Source: Bacteroidales bacterium
Lineage (GTDB): Bacteria; Bacteroidota; Bacteroidia; Bacteroidales; VadinHA17
Direction of reading: 5' to 3'
Assembly (NCBI GenBank): GCA_009877105.1
Contig: WXFD01000043.1
Location: 389,874-453,873, forward strand
DNA length: 64,000 bases
Part shown: one piece after another, positions 35,714-44,646 of the stretch
How the letters are laid out: every line of letters starts with the position of its first letter
Numbering within the stretch: the stretch's first letter is position 1
Position numbers and translations under genes: made by a program
The notes under the pieces: generated by a model
What the model was told of the DNA's origin: nothing
What the model saw: only the letters and a program-made list of their open reading frames with translations
The model's database searches: none

Positions 35714-38437
35714 CTAAATTTTGCCTATCAGATCCGAAAGTGAAACATCACTCGATATATTTAGTTTCCTTCTCAATCGGTGACGTGCTATAACTGCACT
35801 CGAGGGAGTGATATTCAATAATACCGCGATTTCTTTTGTTGAAAGGCGCAATTTAATATAGGCGCAAATCTTCAGATCGTTATTTGAAAGGTTACCATAT
35901 TGGGTTTTCAGCCTGTCGAAAAAACCATCATGAACATAATTGAAATGCTTTTCAAAGACCTTCCAGTTTTCTTCGTCCATACGGCGGCCCGCTATCCTTT
36001 TCAGGACACTGTTTATCTTTTCCCTGATTTCGGGGTTGTTCACTTCAATTTTCTGAATATCGTTTTTTATTTCTTCAAGCATATTATTTATGTGTACGCT
36101 GTTCATGGCCAGGCTGGTTAATTTCTTGTCTCTTAAATGTACCTCCATGGCCAATAATTCGTTCTCATGCATAATCCTTTCTTTTTCCAGTTGTTCTGTT
36201 TGTTGTTTTGCCAGCCTTCTTTCCACAACCTTTAAACGATAGTCATATAAGTGATAAACAGATATTAACAGTATTATTGCAAGCAGGACAGCCAGTGCAT
36301 AGAACCCTGGTGAAGATGTAAAAGGTCTGGCAATATCAATTGTTATTGTTTTTTCAACCGGCTTAAGCAAATCGCATTTTAATTTCAATTTGTGAACTCC
36401 GGGTTTCAGATAAAACAGCTTCAATGGCTCCGTTATCGGAAACCATTTCCACTGACTGCCGTCAACAGAATATTCAATATTGTAGACTGAAGGTAATCCA
36501 GTAAAGTAAAATTGAAATTCGACCGGTTCGTACGGCAATGAATAATAGTCTGTATCAACGGGTAATTTGTAGGATTTATCGTTATGAATGTAATCAGCTT
36601 TTCTTAATTTAATCTCAGATTCCAAAGGTTCTGATTCTTGTTTTATATTGTAAAAAGCAGCCCCGTTGGAAAATCCGAAAGTAACAATGCTGTCGTTGAG
36701 TTTCTGATACCGGCAGAAAGTTGGCGGTATCAGTTCGTTATTAATATCGGCGAATATTTTCTTCACTATAACCGTTGTATCGGAAATACGCTCAACAACA
36801 TTGGTTCCCAGGGTTACATTTATATTGAAAAAAAGATTCCCGGTTTGTGTTATTTCCCGCGACTCGGTCTTAAGATCTTCAAATAGTTCAGTATAATAAT
36901 CGTTCTTGACAATAACATCATTTCCGATATCATAATTATAAAAACCATTACCCGAATTAAAAATCAACTCACCATCTAAAACTGATGTGTAAATCCAGCC
37001 AACGGGATCAGGAAAAGTGAAAAACCTGCTCTTTTCCACTTTCCGTTTATTTTTATCGATCATAAGTTTTTGAACGCAGCCCTCTAATCCGGTCACCCAT
37101 ATATTTCCGTATTTATCTGTTCTCCCGCTGGGAAAATTTCCGGTAAACCCTTCCAGTTTGTTCCTGAAAACCAGGCGCTTGTTTTTTACTTCATAAATGG
37201 AGAAACCCGACTTGCCTGAAACAAGAAAAATATCCGGATAGCCATACCAGGGACTGATTCTCCATACGGGTTCGCTTATCTGTTCCATGTTCCGGTTTAG
37301 AACAAACAAACCCTTGTCATGATTCACCAGAATATCATTTCCTGCTTTCAATATGTCCCAGACCTGCCCCTGGGTGTTTTTAATGAATTCCGGGGGTTTG
37401 TTATTCTCCGATACATAAACCCCCTTATTCGTACCAATATATAGTTTGCCGTCCGATTCCAGGCATGCATATACATTGCCGATCCTTGAATTGCGGAAAT
37501 AGCTTTCATTTCCTGTATTATAGATCCTGGATATTCCACCGTCAAGGCCCAGCCAGATGTTTTTGTTTTTATCAGGTTCAATGCTCAGGACAGTACTGAA
37601 ATTCGTTCCTGAATTTTCATTGTATTTTTCAATAATATTTCCATTCCGGTCAATTAAATAAGCTCCATCCAGAACCGTACCCACAATTAACCTGGTTTTA
37701 TCAAACTGCACAGATGAAAATACCTGTTGTTCTACCAGGTATCTGTTTGTCTTTTTGTTGATTTCAGACAGAATTCCATTATAACAGCACATTATTCCGG
37801 TCCTTTCTGATACAAATATCAGTGAATCGTTGAATTTTGCCATCCCTGCAACTCTGCCCTCAACGGTTATTCCGGCAGCTTCAATGCCGGAATCATTTAT
37901 TGTGTATATGACATTGTCTGCCTGAACATATATTACATCGTTAATCTTATGAATGTATCCTATTTCGCGTTTTTCAACGGGTCTGGAAACTGTTTTTCGT
38001 GACGGATCATACCTTATAATTAGGTCATGTGTTTGAAAATATACAGCATCACTACCACAAATCGTTCTCCAGAATATTTGGTTTTCGGATGAACTGGTAT
38101 TCTCGTACAATAAGATAAATTCAAAATCGCCGTAAATATTTTGCTGCCAGTAGCCGAACATATTGTCTCCCGCGCAATAGAGTCTTTTACTCACACTGTC
38201 ATAATCAAGGGAGCGCATATATCTGCCATTACTTACGGCCAGCCAGGCCACTCCGTCCCATACGGTTAAAGAAAAGCCCGTTGCAAAAAAAGTAAAACCG
38301 TCACCGGATTTAATGTCCCAAACCTGGGAATCTCCCCCATAGGCAGCAGGATTTATGTTCCTTACGGATTTCGCTATCTGCGAATTAACATTAATAATGC
38401 AAAGGAAAATCAGTACAGGTAATAATAATTTCTTCAT
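35714..38437 (-). CDS. Membrane-tethered LuxR-type regulator with a sensor propeller (HTCS-like, no kinase)
   Basis: A protein of 907 residues. A signal peptide is followed by a periplasmic beta-propeller of about 600 residues with repeated WDI, NIWLGLDGGISR and GNIWVTGLEG type blades. A Y_Y_Y domain follows (about 620-700), then one transmembrane helix (about 712-730), a coiled coil (733-800) and a C-terminal helix-turn-helix (about 842-900, STKEIAVLLNITPSSAV). There are no histidine kinase or receiver domains, so ligand binding outside would act directly on DNA binding inside. It is next to the SusCD locus and is the likely regulator that senses its oligosaccharide. Confidence 0.85.
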   Translation of the reverse strand: MKKLLLPVLIFLCIINVNSQIAKSVRNINPAAYGGDSQVWDIKSGDGFTFFATGFSLTVWDGVAWLAVSNGRYMRSLDYDSVSKRLYCAGDNMFGYWQQNIYGDFEFILLYENTSSSENQIFWRTICGSDAVYFQTHDLIIRYDPSRKTVSRPVEKREIGYIHKINDVIYVQADNVIYTINDSGIEAAGITVEGRVAGMAKFNDSLIFVSERTGIMCCYNGILSEINKKTNRYLVEQQVFSSVQFDKTRLIVGTVLDGAYLIDRNGNIIEKYNENSGTNFSTVLSIEPDKNKNIWLGLDGGISRIYNTGNESYFRNSRIGNVYACLESDGKLYIGTNKGVYVSENNKPPEFIKNTQGQVWDILKAGNDILVNHDKGLFVLNRNMEQISEPVWRISPWYGYPDIFLVSGKSGFSIYEVKNKRLVFRNKLEGFTGNFPSGRTDKYGNIWVTGLEGCVQKLMIDKNKRKVEKSRFFTFPDPVGWIYTSVLDGELIFNSGNGFYNYDIGNDVIVKNDYYTELFEDLKTESREITQTGNLFFNINVTLGTNVVERISDTTVIVKKIFADINNELIPPTFCRYQKLNDSIVTFGFSNGAAFYNIKQESEPLESEIKLRKADYIHNDKSYKLPVDTDYYSLPYEPVEFQFYFTGLPSVYNIEYSVDGSQWKWFPITEPLKLFYLKPGVHKLKLKCDLLKPVEKTITIDIARPFTSSPGFYALAVLLAIILLISVYHLYDYRLKVVERRLAKQQTEQLEKERIMHENELLAMEVHLRDKKLTSLAMNSVHINNMLEEIKNDIQKIEVNNPEIREKINSVLKRIAGRRMDEENWKVFEKHFNYVHDGFFDRLKTQYGNLSNNDLKICAYIKLRLSTKEIAVLLNITPSSAVIARHRLRRKLNISSDVSLSDLIGKI

Positions 38438-38524
38438 CAGGTAACCATATCAATTAGTAAAGAATTAATTAAAAAAATGCTCTATGGTGTAACAATGAAA
38501 TTATTGATGTTTTGCAGATAAGAA

Positions 38525-38532
38525 CAAAGATA
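38525..38532 (-). promoter_or_regulatory. Candidate -7 box for the locus regulator
   Basis: TATCTTTG on the minus strand, 87 bases ahead of the ATG. Confidence 0.35.
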
Positions 38533-38683
38533 TGAAAAACAATCAGATGATCCGATATGAAATCCGTTTAAAATCAGCCGGTAACCGTTCCCGAAAGCTG
38601 ATCCGCTGAGGGGCAGCCGGGCTCAGGTCCTTAGAGGAACCAGCCGGCGGATCTGTTTTATTTAATCTGCCTTTATCAGGAGC

Positions 38684-41230
38684 TCAGATCCTTACTTTCC
38701 TGTAGAATATCTTCTTGGCAATCTCCGCAGTAATAATATAGAAAGCCACAATGAGCATAAGCAGCAGATATGTTTTAAAAGGAAGCGCGACAAAATCAAA
38801 GATCTTTCCGACGGGAGTCAGCGGAACGATCAATATGAAAGCCACAACAGAAATGGTGGCGGCAAGGAGATATTTCCCGGGCCTGCTTTTGTAGAATGAC
38901 TTTCTGCTCCGGATGACCAGGACAATCAGTGAAGCTGACACTACAGACTCAATAAACCAGCCTGTTCTGAGCTGGTTCTCACCAACATGCAGTACAAGCA
39001 GAAGCAGGCCGAAAGTAATGTAATCGAATACGGAACTTATGAGCCCGAATGTGACCATGAATTTTCTTATTGCACTGATATTCCATTTTTTAGGGCTGTC
39101 GATCATTTCGTTGTCGACATTGTCGGTGGCTATTGTCATTTCAGGGAAATCGGTCATGAGATTGGTAAGCAGGATCTGTTTTGGCAGCAGGGGGAGGAAA
39201 GGGAGAATAACTGATACACCGGCCATGCTGAACATATTTCCGAAATTGGCGCTTGTAGCCATAAAAACGTACTTCAGGGTATTGGCGAATGTTCTTCTGC
39301 CCTCGGTGACGCCTTCAACCAGGACGCTCAGGTCCTTTTCGAGGAGGACAATATCCGAGGCATCCTTTGCAACGTCAGCACCGCCGCCGAAGGAGATGCC
39401 CACGTCGGCAGAGTGCAGGGCAGAAGCGTCGTTGATGCCGTCACCCATGTAACCTACGACATTGCCTGCCTTGCGGAGTGCAATTATTATTCTTTCCTTC
39501 TGGTTTGGCTCTATTTCTGCGAAAATAGCAGCCCCCGAAACACATGCCGTCAAAGCCTCGTCGCTTGTTTCGCGCAGTTCCTGTCCGGTTATGATCGTGC
39601 TCTCCGGCAGGCCTATTCTGCGGCTGAGCGACGATGCAACCAGTCTGTTGTCGCCTGTTATGATTTTAAGCGAAACCCCGAGTCCTTTCAGCTTTTCAAT
39701 GGTTTCAATTATTCCGGGTTTCGGGGGGTCTTCGAGAACGAGAAATCCCGCAAAAATCATTCCCGATTCAGATTCCTTGCCGATCGACGGACCTTTGCTG
39801 CCACCATGACAGGAATTGCCTGGCAGTTGCCTGTATGCAACACCGAGGGTACGGTAACCCTGACCGCTGTATTGCGAATACAGGTTGCGGATCTGATCCG
39901 TTGCCATGGAAATATCAGCAATACTTCCTTCCCCTGTTTCCGCCGAAGTGCATACCTCCAGGATATTTGCCAGCGCCCCCTTGGTGATCATCAGGCAGTT
40001 TTCGCCATGGGTTACGACTATGCTCAGGCGTTTGCGTATGAAATCGTACGGTATCTCATCATGCTTCTCATAGCCTGACAGATCAGGCTGGCCGTAGCTG
40101 CGTATGGCTTCATCGATGGGATTCGAAAACCCTGTCTCGTAAAAGGCATTGATATAGGCATGGAAGAACACTTTTTCTGATGATGAACCATTTATGTCAA
40201 CCGCCGAGTGCAGCTTTACCGTTCCCTCGGTCAGGGTGCCGGTCTTGTCGGAGCAAAGGATATCCATGCTGCCGAAGTTTTCTATTGAAGCAAGCCTTTT
40301 GACAATAACCTTTTTCTCAGCCATCTTTTTTGCGCCGTGCGACAGGTTTATGCTGATTATCGTCGGCAGCAGCTGTGGCGTCAGTCCGACTGCCAGCGCC
40401 AGCGAAAACAGGAATGAATCCATTACCGGACGGTGCAGGTAAACGTTAACCGCAAAAATGATTATTACCAGGATCATTGTAACTTCAGCCAGGAAATAGC
40501 CGAATTTCCGGATACCGTGTTCGAACCCGGTTTCCTGGGGCTTCAGCCTGAGCCGTTCCGCCACCTTGCCGAATTCGGTGCCGGCCCCGGTATGAACAGC
40601 CATTGCCCTGGCAGTGCCGCTTACAATATGCGTTCCCATCCAGAGGCAGTTTGTACGTTGCGCCAGGGGAGTCGCTTCAGGCAATACAGACACTGATTTT
40701 TCAACGGGGTAGCTCTCTCCGGTCAGCATTGATTCGTCGGCAAAAGCATCTTTCGATTCGAGGATGAGGCAGTCGCATGGAACAATGTCGCCGGCACCGA
40801 GAATGACAATATCTCCCGGCACTGTTTGTTCGGTATGAATTTCCTGCTGTTTTCCGTCGCGGATAACGGCTGCCCTGATCTGAACCACGGCGAGAAGCTT
40901 TTTTACAGCATCGTTTGCACTGTGCTCCTGCCAGAATCCCAGGAACCCGCTTACCAGCACAATGGCGAGAATGATTGCGGCATCGGCCGGATCATGGAGG
41001 AAAAATGACAATCCTGTGGCAAACAGCAATATAAGGATAATCGGACTTTTAAACTGACCCGCGAGAAGCGTAAGGGTGCCTGAGCGTTTCGGCGGTTTCA
41101 GCCGGTTTGCACCATAGATTCCAATACGATTAAGGGCTTCGGCGGAAGCCAGTCCGTCCCCTGCTGTATTGAGCCCCCTGAACAGGTCGGCCTGTGACAT
41201 GCTCCAGAACTGATGAATATTCTGTTCCAT
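38684..41230 (-). CDS. mgtA: Magnesium-translocating P-type ATPase
   Basis: A P-IIIB ATPase of 848 residues that imports Mg2+ at the cost of ATP. The short N-terminal domain is followed by two helices (about 60-100), the actuator domain (MLTGESYPVEKS), the phosphorylation site CSDKTGTLTEG, GDGINDASALHSADVGIS at the hinge, and six C-terminal helices. Length and motifs are normal for MgtA/MgtB. No mgtC is nearby. Confidence 0.94.
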   Translation of the reverse strand: MEQNIHQFWSMSQADLFRGLNTAGDGLASAEALNRIGIYGANRLKPPKRSGTLTLLAGQFKSPIILILLFATGLSFFLHDPADAAIILAIVLVSGFLGFWQEHSANDAVKKLLAVVQIRAAVIRDGKQQEIHTEQTVPGDIVILGAGDIVPCDCLILESKDAFADESMLTGESYPVEKSVSVLPEATPLAQRTNCLWMGTHIVSGTARAMAVHTGAGTEFGKVAERLRLKPQETGFEHGIRKFGYFLAEVTMILVIIIFAVNVYLHRPVMDSFLFSLALAVGLTPQLLPTIISINLSHGAKKMAEKKVIVKRLASIENFGSMDILCSDKTGTLTEGTVKLHSAVDINGSSSEKVFFHAYINAFYETGFSNPIDEAIRSYGQPDLSGYEKHDEIPYDFIRKRLSIVVTHGENCLMITKGALANILEVCTSAETGEGSIADISMATDQIRNLYSQYSGQGYRTLGVAYRQLPGNSCHGGSKGPSIGKESESGMIFAGFLVLEDPPKPGIIETIEKLKGLGVSLKIITGDNRLVASSLSRRIGLPESTIITGQELRETSDEALTACVSGAAIFAEIEPNQKERIIIALRKAGNVVGYMGDGINDASALHSADVGISFGGGADVAKDASDIVLLEKDLSVLVEGVTEGRRTFANTLKYVFMATSANFGNMFSMAGVSVILPFLPLLPKQILLTNLMTDFPEMTIATDNVDNEMIDSPKKWNISAIRKFMVTFGLISSVFDYITFGLLLLVLHVGENQLRTGWFIESVVSASLIVLVIRSRKSFYKSRPGKYLLAATISVVAFILIVPLTPVGKIFDFVALPFKTYLLLMLIVAFYIITAEIAKKIFYRKVRI

Positions 41231-41257
41231 TGTTTTTTTGACTTAATAACATTTTTC

Positions 41258-41265
41258 AAAAATAA
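41258..41265 (-). promoter_or_regulatory. Candidate -7 box for mgtA
   Basis: TATTTTTG on the minus strand, 27 bases before the mgtA ATG. The leader is too short for an M-box-type Mg riboswitch. Confidence 0.4.
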
Positions 41266-41434
41266 ATGTTTATCAGTTTTACACATGTATAATACACACC
41301 CGTTTAAAAGTCATTTTCATCTCAGTTACCCTGACAGGCAGGATTTTGAAAAATCCGGGTCCGCGAATAAAATCTGTTTCAGACCAACTCTTGTGAAAAA
41401 ATCGTTTCCAGATTCTGAAACAGTAGTGTCCGGA

Positions 41435-41442
41435 TAATTTTG
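41435..41442 (+). promoter_or_regulatory. Candidate -7 box for the DUF5684 gene
   Basis: TAATTTTG, 97 bases ahead of the ATG at 41540. It is the only clear -7 match on the plus strand in the 309-base divergent region 41231-41539, which otherwise holds no gene. Confidence 0.35.
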
Positions 41443-41539
41443 TTTATTTTTATATGGAAGTGTGGAGTTCAGAAACCATAAAAAAAAGCGAAGCGTAACC
41501 GAAAAGCTATATGAGTAGGAAAATTAAAATCACTGAATC

Positions 41540-41884
41540 ATGAAAGCAATCATCATTATTGTTTATCTGGCAGTAGTCGTTTTAACGATTGTATCAGTGT
41601 GGAAGATATATGCCAAGGCCGGGAAGCCCGGATGGGCATGTCTGATCCCGGTCTACAACCTTCTTGTTCTCCTTGAAATTGTCGGCAAGCCATGGTGGTG
41701 GCTGTTCCTGTTCCTTATCCCGGTGGTGAATATTGTTTTTGGGATATGGGTGACCAATCTGCTGTCAAAAAGCTTTGGAAAGAACGAAGGCTTTACCATT
41801 GGCCTGCTTCTGCTGCCGTTTATTTTTTACCCGGTGCTGGGACTGGGTGATGCAAAATATGCCGGACCGGCAGGAGCAAAGTAA
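41540..41884 (+). CDS. Small DUF5684-type membrane protein
   Basis: A protein of 114 residues with three or four hydrophobic segments. The pattern AGKPGWACLIPVYNLLVLLEI, PWWWLFLFLIPVVN, SKSFGKNEGF and ILPFIFYPVLGLGDAKY is the DUF5684 family signature, sometimes fused to signal peptidase I. No function is known. It is monocistronic. Confidence 0.75.
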   Translation: MKAIIIIVYLAVVVLTIVSVWKIYAKAGKPGWACLIPVYNLLVLLEIVGKPWWWLFLFLIPVVNIVFGIWVTNLLSKSFGKNEGFTIGLLLLPFIFYPVLGLGDAKYAGPAGAK

Positions 41885-41935
41885 AACCGGTTTCGGGCAG
41901 CCTGTCTGTTGCACCCGTGGAACCTGTTGCCGTTA

Positions 41936-42349
41936 TCAATCCCGCGAAGGGCTGACTTCAATCAGATCTTCGAGGGAAGTATTGTCAAACATATCAAGGA
42001 TTTTGGTCCTGATCTTAAACCAGGTGCCATGCAGCCTGCAGGGATGTTCATCATCACACTTCTCCAGTCCAAGCATGCATTCCATGTATTTTCCTTTTCC
42101 TTCAATCGAAAAAATTATGTCGCCTATAGTGATTTCCTGAACGGGTTTCCTGAAAACATATCCGCCGTACCTGCCCCTGATGCTTTCAACAAAGCCTGCC
42201 TTGGCCATATGGGTCATTATTTTCCTTAGGTACTTGTCTGATATATTCAGTTTCCGGATAAGTTCGGACGCCGGATATTTCCTGCCGGGTTTTTCAGACA
42301 TGTAGAGCAGGATCCTTAACGCATATTGAGCCGTATTGCCAAGCAGCAT
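41936..42349 (-). CDS. Rrf2-family Fe-S regulator, NsrR-like
   Basis: A protein of 137 residues with a winged helix (QYALRILLYMSE, NISDKYLRKIMTHMAKAGFVES, GRYGGYVF wing). Three cysteines follow: Cys91, Cys98 and Cys104 in a C-X6-C-X5-C arrangement, with HGTWFKIRTKI after. NsrR, IscR and RirA use three cysteines in this part of the protein to bind an Fe-S cluster; NsrR senses nitric oxide. Its position right after a putative NO reductase supports an NO-sensing role. It is separated from that gene by a strong terminator. Confidence 0.82.
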   Translation of the reverse strand: MLLGNTAQYALRILLYMSEKPGRKYPASELIRKLNISDKYLRKIMTHMAKAGFVESIRGRYGGYVFRKPVQEITIGDIIFSIEGKGKYMECMLGLEKCDDEHPCRLHGTWFKIRTKILDMFDNTSLEDLIEVSPSRD

Positions 42350-42352
42350 GAA

Positions 42353-42384
42353 CTTTTGTTTTCAGAATCACTCAATAACAAAAG
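42353..42384 (-). repeat. Second hairpin in the leader of the Rrf2 gene
   Basis: CTTTTGTT and AACAAAAG (42353-42360 and 42377-42384) form an 8-bp stem that shares its edge with the preceding terminator and ends 4 bases ahead of the Rrf2 ATG. It could pair alternatively with the terminator tail or hide the start. Confidence 0.45.
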
Positions 42385-42416
42385 GAAGAGGTTGTCTTTT
42401 CGTGTCAACCTCTTCC
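42379..42416 (-). terminator. Terminator between the heme-copper subunit I gene and the Rrf2 gene
   Basis: On the minus strand an 11-bp perfect stem (GGAAGAGGTTG / CAACCTCTTCC, 11-base loop) followed by TTTTGTT, ten bases past the subunit I stop. Confidence 0.85.
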
Positions 42417-42426
42417 TGCAGACTTT

Positions 42427-44034
42427 TTATTTCTCTTCCGGAAGCAGCCTGTCCTTATCGAGCCCGGAGGGTGAGAATATTCCCAGCACTCCCCTGAGGC
42501 CCACACTCATTACTATGTTATAGAAGAATGCAAGGAAGGCCAGCAGCAGCAATGATCCGGCCAGGGCAGCCAGTATCATGTAAAGGTCAAATTCACCATT
42601 ATGGTACACCACCCTGCGCAGCATGCCCTGCAGTCCGGCCATCCCCATGAATGCTCCCATGCCTATGCCCCCCAGCAGATGGGCCCAGAAATGGAAGTTG
42701 GCAAGTTTCTGGCTGTACAGCTTTGCTCCGTTGGTAAGGATGGGGAACAACAGGTAGATGGCTGAATACAGGGTCATTGTCAGACCGATCAGGACAGCGA
42801 CATGAACATGCGGACCCACGATCCACTGAGTGTTGTGAAGAATGCGGTTCAGTCCGAGATCAGCCTGCATGATACCGGCAGGAACGGCAAGGGCGAAGCC
42901 CAGCAGTCCGCCAAGCAGGAACTTCAGCGGGTTGCTCATTTTGAGGGGACGTGCCTGCCACAATGTGGCCAGGACAATGAAAAATGCCAGCCCTTGTGTG
43001 ATCAGCTCAATAATTGTAAGCATTTCACCGGAGAATATTTTAAGGAATTGCGGCTGGGCCTGATCCGACATCAGGTGATGCGACCATACGAACCATGAAG
43101 CAATCATTTCGACGAACAAGGCTATACGTGCCCATTTCTCCATGAAGATGTTTTTCCCCGTAATCAATGTGGCAAGCAGGTACCAGGTGCCGGCCACAAA
43201 GATCAGCACGAGCCCGTCGGCAATCAGATCGAGGCCCCACCAGAACCAGTTCTTGTACAAAAGGGCATCAATGGCTGAGTGCTTCAGGTCGTGACCCAGT
43301 ATTGCAGCTATCATGTAGATCAGGATCAGCACACCGGTAAAAGTGATGATCCCGGCATTCAGCACCGTGTCAACTGTTCCGCGGGCAATAGCTGCCACCG
43401 GAGTTGAGACATAGTAAGAGCCGTCAGCTTTTTTAAGGCGCCTGAAACCTAAAGCCGAAGCCAGCACGCCTTTGGGCTGCTTTGCATGTCCTTCCGGATT
43501 ATAGGCAATGGTTTTGAAAATGTTTATTACAAATAAAAAAGTACCAACCATCACCAGGGCAATGCCCAGAATGAAAAAGGTACCGCCCCACACGCTGAAC
43601 TGGGTAAAATCAGCCGGAAGCGGCCAGTAAAGCGTGTAAAGGGGCGAGTAGTGGGACAGGAAACCGGCGAACCAGAAGACGAATGTGCCGATGGCAATGA
43701 GCCAAAGGGTCCAGTTGGCCATTTTAAAACTCCACAAAGGCTTTTTCATGAGGAAGGGAACCAGGAAGAGGAAGGCGCCAAATACAATAGTATATGAAGA
43801 GCCAAAGATACCTACCAGCGGATGCGCAGTCATAATGGCAAAAAACTGCTTGTCGTCCATTACGGCCCCTGGTGCAGTGAGATGGACACGCATGAGCATG
43901 CCTTCAACAACGGCGAACAGGTAGTAAACCAGTCCGACAACCACGAAACGCAGTGTGAGTTTTTGCATGGGGGTGAGGGTTATCGGTTTGAACAATCCCT
44001 GCTCCCCATCTATGAATGTTTTATAAAAGTTCAT
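42427..44034 (-). CDS. Heme-copper oxidase-like catalytic subunit, probable nitric oxide reductase type
   Basis: A 12-14-helix protein of 535 residues. From ATG 44034 (a TTG at 44043 is less likely) the heme ligands are His71 (MTAHPLVG), His409 and His411 (GPHVHVAV), and the CuB-type pair is His319-His320 (WSHHLM). The helix VI position that holds the third CuB histidine in oxidases, or the FeB histidine in HLWVEG of NO reductases, is Asp269 here (GLDLIADG); Asp273 sits where NO reductases have Glu. There is no active-site tyrosine. These features do not fit an O2 reductase and suggest an unconventional NO reductase. Alternative NOR families in the superfamily (eNOR, sNOR, gNOR, nNOR) have been proposed; I cannot say which, if any, this is. 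The small subunit gene precedes it by 27 bases. Confidence 0.75.
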   Translation of the reverse strand: MNFYKTFIDGEQGLFKPITLTPMQKLTLRFVVVGLVYYLFAVVEGMLMRVHLTAPGAVMDDKQFFAIMTAHPLVGIFGSSYTIVFGAFLFLVPFLMKKPLWSFKMANWTLWLIAIGTFVFWFAGFLSHYSPLYTLYWPLPADFTQFSVWGGTFFILGIALVMVGTFLFVINIFKTIAYNPEGHAKQPKGVLASALGFRRLKKADGSYYVSTPVAAIARGTVDTVLNAGIITFTGVLILIYMIAAILGHDLKHSAIDALLYKNWFWWGLDLIADGLVLIFVAGTWYLLATLITGKNIFMEKWARIALFVEMIASWFVWSHHLMSDQAQPQFLKIFSGEMLTIIELITQGLAFFIVLATLWQARPLKMSNPLKFLLGGLLGFALAVPAGIMQADLGLNRILHNTQWIVGPHVHVAVLIGLTMTLYSAIYLLFPILTNGAKLYSQKLANFHFWAHLLGGIGMGAFMGMAGLQGMLRRVVYHNGEFDLYMILAALAGSLLLLAFLAFFYNIVMSVGLRGVLGIFSPSGLDKDRLLPEEK

Positions 44035-44061
44035 AATCGTCAAGTTTTTCAGGTTTCTAAA

Positions 44062-44607
44062 TTATTTAATCACTACCACGTCCTTAAGCACCATTTTATC
44101 ACTCTTCCAGCCTGAATATTCCGTCGAGCGGATGGTGAGGACTTCAGGCCTGACGAATTCCCACATCACATCGTTCATGTGCCCCGGTACCACCTGCATC
44201 TGGAAAACCATGGAATTGTCTTTCCTGAAAAGTCCGAAACCGTAGGTCAGGTCATCTGAAGTGACCCTGAAGTGAGCAATTTCGCCGGTTTTGATCCTGA
44301 GGGTATCTGCCGGCAGTCTGAACCGGTGATCCTTGATGGAGATATCAAAAACCTTGTCTGCCTTGATCTTGTCGCGGTTAAGATCAATTGGTTTCCAGGG
44401 AATCGTTTCGTGGGTGGCAATGTGGAGGGTTATGCCAAGTACCACCAGGAATCCCACAAAGGAGTAGAACAATGCCGGTTTGACGATATTCTTCCCGCCA
44501 CCGCGTGTGATCTGGTAGCTGAACCATGCCATGACCAGCAGGATAACAATTACATATAACGTATAGGCAATTGTTTGTCCGTAGAGAACAACTGAAGAGT
44601 CTACCAT
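44062..44607 (-). CDS. Heme-copper complex subunit II with a cupredoxin domain lacking CuA ligands
   Basis: A protein of 181 residues: two transmembrane helices (about 12-30 and 45-62) and a C-terminal cupredoxin domain. The normal CuA pattern C-x-E-x-C-G-x-x-H-x-x-M is S161-T-E163-Y-S165-G166-W-K-S169-D-K-M172. The first histidine ligand (VIHGF in oxidases) is Tyr122. So CuA cannot form, and electrons likely come from quinol or another donor directly. The gene precedes the catalytic subunit by 27 bases in the same operon. The fold match and ligand losses are visible; the electron donor is inferred. Confidence 0.82.
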   Translation of the reverse strand: MVDSSVVLYGQTIAYTLYVIVILLVMAWFSYQITRGGGKNIVKPALFYSFVGFLVVLGITLHIATHETIPWKPIDLNRDKIKADKVFDISIKDHRFRLPADTLRIKTGEIAHFRVTSDDLTYGFGLFRKDNSMVFQMQVVPGHMNDVMWEFVRPEVLTIRSTEYSGWKSDKMVLKDVVVIK

Positions 44608-44646
44608 AGTAAGTTTGTTTTGAAGTTGTTTAGGTTAATTGCTACA

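Noticed and set aside
41231..41260. Magnesium riboswitch or leader before mgtA
   Set aside because: The -7 box is only 27 bases ahead of the ATG, leaving no room for one.
41427..41450. TAGTGTCC at 41427 as an IS terminus like that at 63878
   Set aside because: Only eight bases are shared and no transposase or second terminus is nearby.
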